64,000 nucleotides of DNA, from positions 28,504 through 92,503 of IMG/VR virus record IMGVR_UViG_3300007712_000002; one strand, given 5' to 3'. Positions 61,730-64,000 of the stretch are shown here, piece by piece. The notes below the pieces were generated by a model, which saw only the letters and a program-made list of their open reading frames with translations, was not told the origin of the DNA and searched no databases. A program made the translations under genes and the position numbers. The DNA comes from a virus. The first letter of the stretch is position 1, and every line of letters starts with the position of its first letter.

Positions 61730-61800
61730 GGCGGGATGGTGAGGGTAACACGAAGGCCAAAGCATCAGAACTTTTGAGGGTTCGATTCCCTCTCCTGCTA
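61730..61800 (+). tRNA. tRNA-like, anticodon uncertain (CAG possible)
   Basis: Acceptor GGCGGGA/TCCTGCT, T arm GAGGG-TTCGATT-CCCTC. AAAG...CTTT brackets ATCAGAA, which would give a CAG (Leu) anticodon but leaves no variable loop. Ends ACTA, not ACCA. Confidence 0.45.
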
Positions 61801-61809
61801 CTAAATTTT

Positions 61810-61884
61810 GGGGACGTAGTGCTAACGGGAACACACTGCCGTGGCACGGCAGAATTGAGGGTTCGATTCCCTCCGTCTCCACCA
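61810..61884 (+). tRNA. tRNA-Ala (GGC)
   Basis: Acceptor GGGGACG/CGTCTCC, loop GTGGCAC on CTGCC/GGCAG, T arm GAGGG-TTCGATT-CCCTC, encoded ACCA. Confidence 0.88.
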
Positions 61885-61966
61885 AAGGCGTAGCTGCTCA
61901 TCTGCGATAACAGAGCAGTGAAAAACCCGGCCGCGCAGGGCTGGGTCCAAAATACGAAGTAGACAC

Positions 61967-62040
61967 GGGGCACGTCTATGGGTAGCGGCTGATCCTTGCA
62001 AGATTGGCGTCACGGGGTTCGATTCCCCGGTGCTCCACCA
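61967..62040 (+). tRNA. tRNA-Ala (TGC)
   Basis: Acceptor GGGGCAC/GTGCTCC, loop CTTGCAA on TGATC/GATTG, T arm CGGGG-TTCGATT-CCCCG, encoded ACCA. Confidence 0.9.
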
Positions 62041-62048
62041 AAATCACC

Positions 62049-62113
62049 TTGGCGGCCGAGCGCGATGGCCGCGCATTAGAAATTTGATATGGGTTCGAAT
62101 CCCAGGCAGTCAA
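62049..62113 (+). pseudogene. tRNA-like remnant
   Basis: CCTTGGC pairs with GTCAAGG, and TGGG-TTCGAAT-CCCA resembles a T arm, but five extra bases separate them and the central arm is GCGCG-ATGGC-CGCGC. No CCA. Confidence 0.35.
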
Positions 62114-62124
62114 GGAGAAATCAT

Positions 62125-62201
62125 GGCACTATAGCTGAGTAGGTTCAAGCGCCCGGCTCATAACTGGGAGTAGGTCAGTTCGATCCTGACTAGTGCCACC
62201 A
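62125..62201 (+). tRNA. tRNA-Met (CAT)
   Basis: Acceptor GGCACTA/TAGTGCC, loop CTCATAA on CCCGG/CTGGG, T arm GTCAG-TTCGATC-CTGAC, encoded ACCA. Acceptor pairs at all positions, so elongator type. Confidence 0.9.
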
Positions 62202-62209
62202 AATAAATA
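62202..62209 (+). promoter_or_regulatory. T4-type late promoter, four bases from the ATG
   Basis: AATAAATA directly after the CCA of tRNA-Met, then CGGT and the ATG at 62214. Confidence 0.65.
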
Positions 62210-62213
62210 CGGT

Positions 62214-62573
62214 ATGAGAGTCAAACAACTTCAAGAAAACGTTGGATTTAGACGTGACTGGAATCGAGCTAAAAAATCACTAGCTGCTCAAGTCACGCTA
62301 GATCAACCAGATCCACATCTTGGAGATGGCGTATACATTGATTTGATATCTACGGCCGGCGCTCAACGAGGCCAGGGCCACGGCACCCAAGCAATGAATG
62401 CACTCATGAAGATAGCTGACCGTCACAGCATAGATTTGTTCCTTAGTCCTGAAGCATTAGGACAAGGACGTGACGGTGCTCTCAGCCAACAAGCTTTAGA
62501 AAAATGGTATAAGCGTCAGGGATTTGAACCAGTCGAAAATGATGACAGAGTTTGGGTCAGACGTTCAAGATAA
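62214..62573 (+). CDS. GNAT-family N-acetyltransferase
   Basis: 119 residues. VYIDLISTAGAQRGQGHGTQAM carries the acetyl-CoA loop (R/Q-x2-G-x-G) near residues 46-52, and ALEKWYKRQGFEPV the usual motif B. Short for the family, without the first helices. N-terminus MRVKQLQENV is leader-like and the start is leaderless late, so it could be a virion protein that acetylates a host target; this is inference. Confidence 0.8.
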   Translation: MRVKQLQENVGFRRDWNRAKKSLAAQVTLDQPDPHLGDGVYIDLISTAGAQRGQGHGTQAMNALMKIADRHSIDLFLSPEALGQGRDGALSQQALEKWYKRQGFEPVENDDRVWVRRSR

Positions 62574-62574
62574 C

Positions 62575-62691
62575 GGGCGGTTGTTTGGACCACTGGCAGG
62601 TCCATAGGCACCTACTAACTTGCACACCTGGCAAGCTCTAGTAGACGATGCTGGTCAATTAGAACGGGTTCGAATCCCTAACTGTCCACCA
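62575..62691 (+). tRNA. 117-nt tRNA-like with extra hairpins
   Basis: Acceptor GGGCGGT/ACTGTCC pairs at seven positions, T arm CGGG-TTCGAAT-CCC, encoded ACCA. Between them lie GGACC/GGTCC, CTACTA/TAGTAG and CTTGC-ACACCTG-GCAAG hairpins and a CTGG-TCAA-TTAG arm where an anticodon loop would be. Identity cannot be assigned. Confidence 0.5.
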
Positions 62692-62695
62692 ATTT

Positions 62696-62769
62696 GCGGG
62701 TATCGTATAAAGGTATTACAACTGGTTGCCAATCAGTAGACAGGGGATCGTTACCCCTTACCCGCTCCA
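62696..62769 (+). tRNA. tRNA-Gly (GCC)
   Basis: Acceptor GCGGGTA/TACCCGC, loop TTGCCAA on ACTGG/TCAGT, T arm AGGGG-ATCGTTA-CCCCT, encoded TCCA. Confidence 0.88.
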
Positions 62770-63003
62770 AGATCGTAAGCCACCGCATCAAGGGGCAACT
62801 GAAGATCCAAACTGCAAGACCGTGTGGAAGCAAGGTGGAAGCGGCGTGGAACCGTCATGTAGCATGTTGCAAAGCGTTAAAAACCGTGAGCTGGGGAAGG
62901 GCCAGACAGGCATGACGGGAAAGCAAAGTGAAAGCTGAGTGAAAGCGCGGACACTACAGGGCGAGGGCGCAGGAAGAACTTGATGTAGGAGCGGACCGAG
63001 CAG
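62770..63003 (+). other. gene-free spacer, purine-rich
   Basis: About 230 bases with repeated GTGAAAGC/GGAAGC motifs; no protein frame with a ribosome site and no tRNA arm seen. Confidence 0.4.
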
Positions 63004-63090
63004 TAGGCACGTCGTCTAACGGTAGGACACCGGCATAGCATTGCAGCATTTGAAGCCGGAAATGTGAGTTCAACTCTCACCGTAAATACT
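63004..63090 (+). pseudogene. tRNA-Gln/Glu-like with 13-nt loop insertion
   Basis: D arm GTCTAACGGTAGGAC and stem CCGGC/GCCGG are typical, T arm GTGAG-TTCAACT-CTCAC is good, but the anticodon loop holds 20 bases with a GCAT repeat and the acceptor strands pair poorly. Confidence 0.5.
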
Positions 63091-63116
63091 GTTTAATTTT
63101 ACACATAGAGGTAATC

Positions 63117-63299
63117 ATGCAACTTTTTAAGAACCTATTCAACTCATTTAAAACTGAACCAACTGAACTAGAACTCAAGAGACATGAGCTAGCAGCTGAT
63201 CTTAGCGATGTCAACTTCGACCAGCGTTGTCGTATTCTTGACAACCTGATGCATACTGATCCTGAACTTTATGCAAGTTGGATGCAAGATCCTTATTGA
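63117..63299 (+). CDS. 60-residue helical protein
   Basis: AGAGGTAATC before the ATG. MQLFKNLFNSFKTEP then an acidic helix (LELKRHELAADLSDVNFD). Layout recalls the tiny proteins at 38.9-39.3 kb. Function unknown. Confidence 0.55.
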   Translation: MQLFKNLFNSFKTEPTELELKRHELAADLSDVNFDQRCRILDNLMHTDPELYASWMQDPY

Positions 63300-63301
63300 C
63301 T

Positions 63302-63553
63302 ATGTATCGACATATGACAAATGAAGAAAAGCAAGCGTTCTATGCGCGATGTGGTGAAATACTCGGTATAGAACACGACTGGAATACGCCAGTCAAACGA
63401 AGAAATAGATGGAACGCCCGACGCCTAGGAAATGGACGTTACCCAGGATTTGGGCTCATAAGAGTTTATGGTAGTGATGTGATGGTTACCAGCAAAGCTG
63501 GAACACGTTGGTTCAAAACTGCTGAAGAAGTATACGAATATTTGCACAGGTAG
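63302..63553 (+). CDS. small protein overlapping tRNA-Phe
   Basis: 83 residues from ATG 63302 (a second ATG at 63314). Basic middle (VKRRNRWNARRLGNGRYPG). The last three codons and stop lie in tRNA-Phe. Confidence 0.5.
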   Translation: MYRHMTNEEKQAFYARCGEILGIEHDWNTPVKRRNRWNARRLGNGRYPGFGLIRVYGSDVMVTSKAGTRWFKTAEEVYEYLHR

Positions 63554-63619
63554 CTCAGCTGGTAGAGCAGTGGTTTGAAGCACCACGTGTCGGGGGTTCG
63601 AGACCCTCCTTGTGCACCA
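63544..63619 (+). tRNA. tRNA-Phe (GAA)
   Basis: Acceptor GCACAGG/CTTGTGC, D arm TAGCTCAGCTGGTAGAGC, loop TTGAAGC on GTGGT/ACCAC, T loop TTCGAGA, encoded ACCA. Confidence 0.92.
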
Positions 63620-63625
63620 ATTCTT

Positions 63626-63705
63626 GCAGCTCGCGAATGGCTGGTCCGCGTGTTCGCCGGTCTGAAAAACCGGAGGTCAAGGTTCGATTCCTTGGGGCTG
63701 CACCA
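63626..63705 (+). tRNA. tRNA-Phe (GAA)
   Basis: Acceptor GCAGCTC/GGGCTGC, loop CTGAAAA on CCGGT/ACCGG, T arm CAAGG-TTCGATT-CCTTG, encoded ACCA. Confidence 0.9.
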
Positions 63706-63714
63706 AAATATTAG

Positions 63715-63743
63715 TTGACAATCAAAACATCTTACTTTATATT
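63715..63743 (+). promoter_or_regulatory. sigma70-type early promoter
   Basis: TTGACA 63715-63720, 17-base spacer, TATATT 63738-63743. Confidence 0.75.
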
Positions 63744-63767
63744 TGTAAAGTAAACAAGGAAGATTAG

Positions 63768-63986
63768 ATGGATAAGACGATACAAGAACGTCAAGCCCGT
63801 ATTGAAGATGCTATCCAATGGCTCGAACAGCGTGGCAACGAAGCACCAGAAATTGCTAAAGATCCTTGGTTCAGTCGCGCCAACGTTTTGAAGGCATATG
63901 CCCGCCGCAGCATGGAAAGTGCTGAAGATTTTATCCAAAACGGTGATAATTTTCTTGGCGGGTGGCCTGATCCTTTTGAGTCCTGA
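63768..63986 (+). CDS. small early protein
   Basis: 72 residues, AAGGAAG before the ATG. Helical (MDKTIQERQARIEDAIQWLE); ends DPFES. Function unknown. Confidence 0.6.
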   Translation: MDKTIQERQARIEDAIQWLEQRGNEAPEIAKDPWFSRANVLKAYARRSMESAEDFIQNGDNFLGGWPDPFES

Positions 63987-64000
63987 TAATTTATAACTAT

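Noticed and set aside
1-64000. Prophage, integron or insertion-sequence signatures
   Set aside because: No integrase, transposase, att-like repeats or cassette structure was seen; gene style is that of a lytic T4-type phage throughout.

Overview
The window reads as one continuous stretch of a large T4-superfamily (Straboviridae/cyanomyovirus-like) phage genome. T4-type replication and recombination genes (UvsY-like, UvsW, gp62-like clamp-loader subunit, gp61-type primase, gp41-type helicase) are followed by head-core, baseplate and tail proteins, all but one gene lies on the + strand, genes overlap by 1-20 bases, and late promoters carry a T4-type (T)ATAAATA box. The host is most likely an alphaproteobacterium: the tmRNA gene is circularly permuted (two-piece), its tag peptide starts ANES and ends AIAA, and tRNA-His has A73 and no evident G-1, a combination known from the Rhizobiales/Rhodobacterales/Caulobacterales clade. 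That host assignment is inference.

Layout. 1-12.4 kb: recombination and replication genes plus small early genes, including a short DnaE-like protein and a PhyH-type dioxygenase. 12.4-22.9 kb: late genes for head/core proteins, including a tandem set of small acidic proteins that share the N-terminus M(D/N)INRL(R/K)xL(A/S)G. 22.9-28.2 kb: nucleotide metabolism (MGME1-like nuclease, B12-dependent ribonucleotide reductase, glutaredoxin) with a DNA methyltransferase and a macro-domain protein. 28.2-31.0 kb: PAAR-spike/transglycosylase fusion and a large tail/baseplate protein. 31.1-35.8 kb: small early genes, a cyclic-phosphate-processing receiver domain, SleB-like hydrolase, SNase-like protein and a membrane coiled-coil protein. 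35.8-37.5 kb: IF-3, ribosomal protein bS21, Hsp20, ClpS. 37.5-48.3 kb: a PD-(D/E)XK protein, YqgE, small membrane proteins, permuted tmRNA, PurF, a SLOG-like protein, tail-fibre protein, alpha/beta hydrolase and a run of small early genes. 48.3 kb to the end: RNase P RNA, a metallothionein-like peptide, then about 15 kb holding some forty convincing tRNA genes plus degenerate or unusual tRNA-like RNAs, interleaved with short protein genes.

The outstanding biology is a phage-borne RNA and translation kit: RNase P RNA, two-piece tmRNA, tRNAs whose anticodons touch all twenty amino acids (Thr and Leu only through atypical genes), IF-3 and bS21, with ClpS and Hsp20 for proteostasis. RNase P RNA would mature the tRNA 5' ends (and probably those of tmRNA), while tmRNA would rescue stalled ribosomes. 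Several promoters of both classes sit only 4-8 bases before a start codon, so many messages should be leaderless, which makes a phage IF-3 and bS21 especially interesting. No rRNA, CRISPR array, insertion sequence or integrase was found. All coordinates of RNA ends and all functions are read by eye from sequence; no database search was possible.
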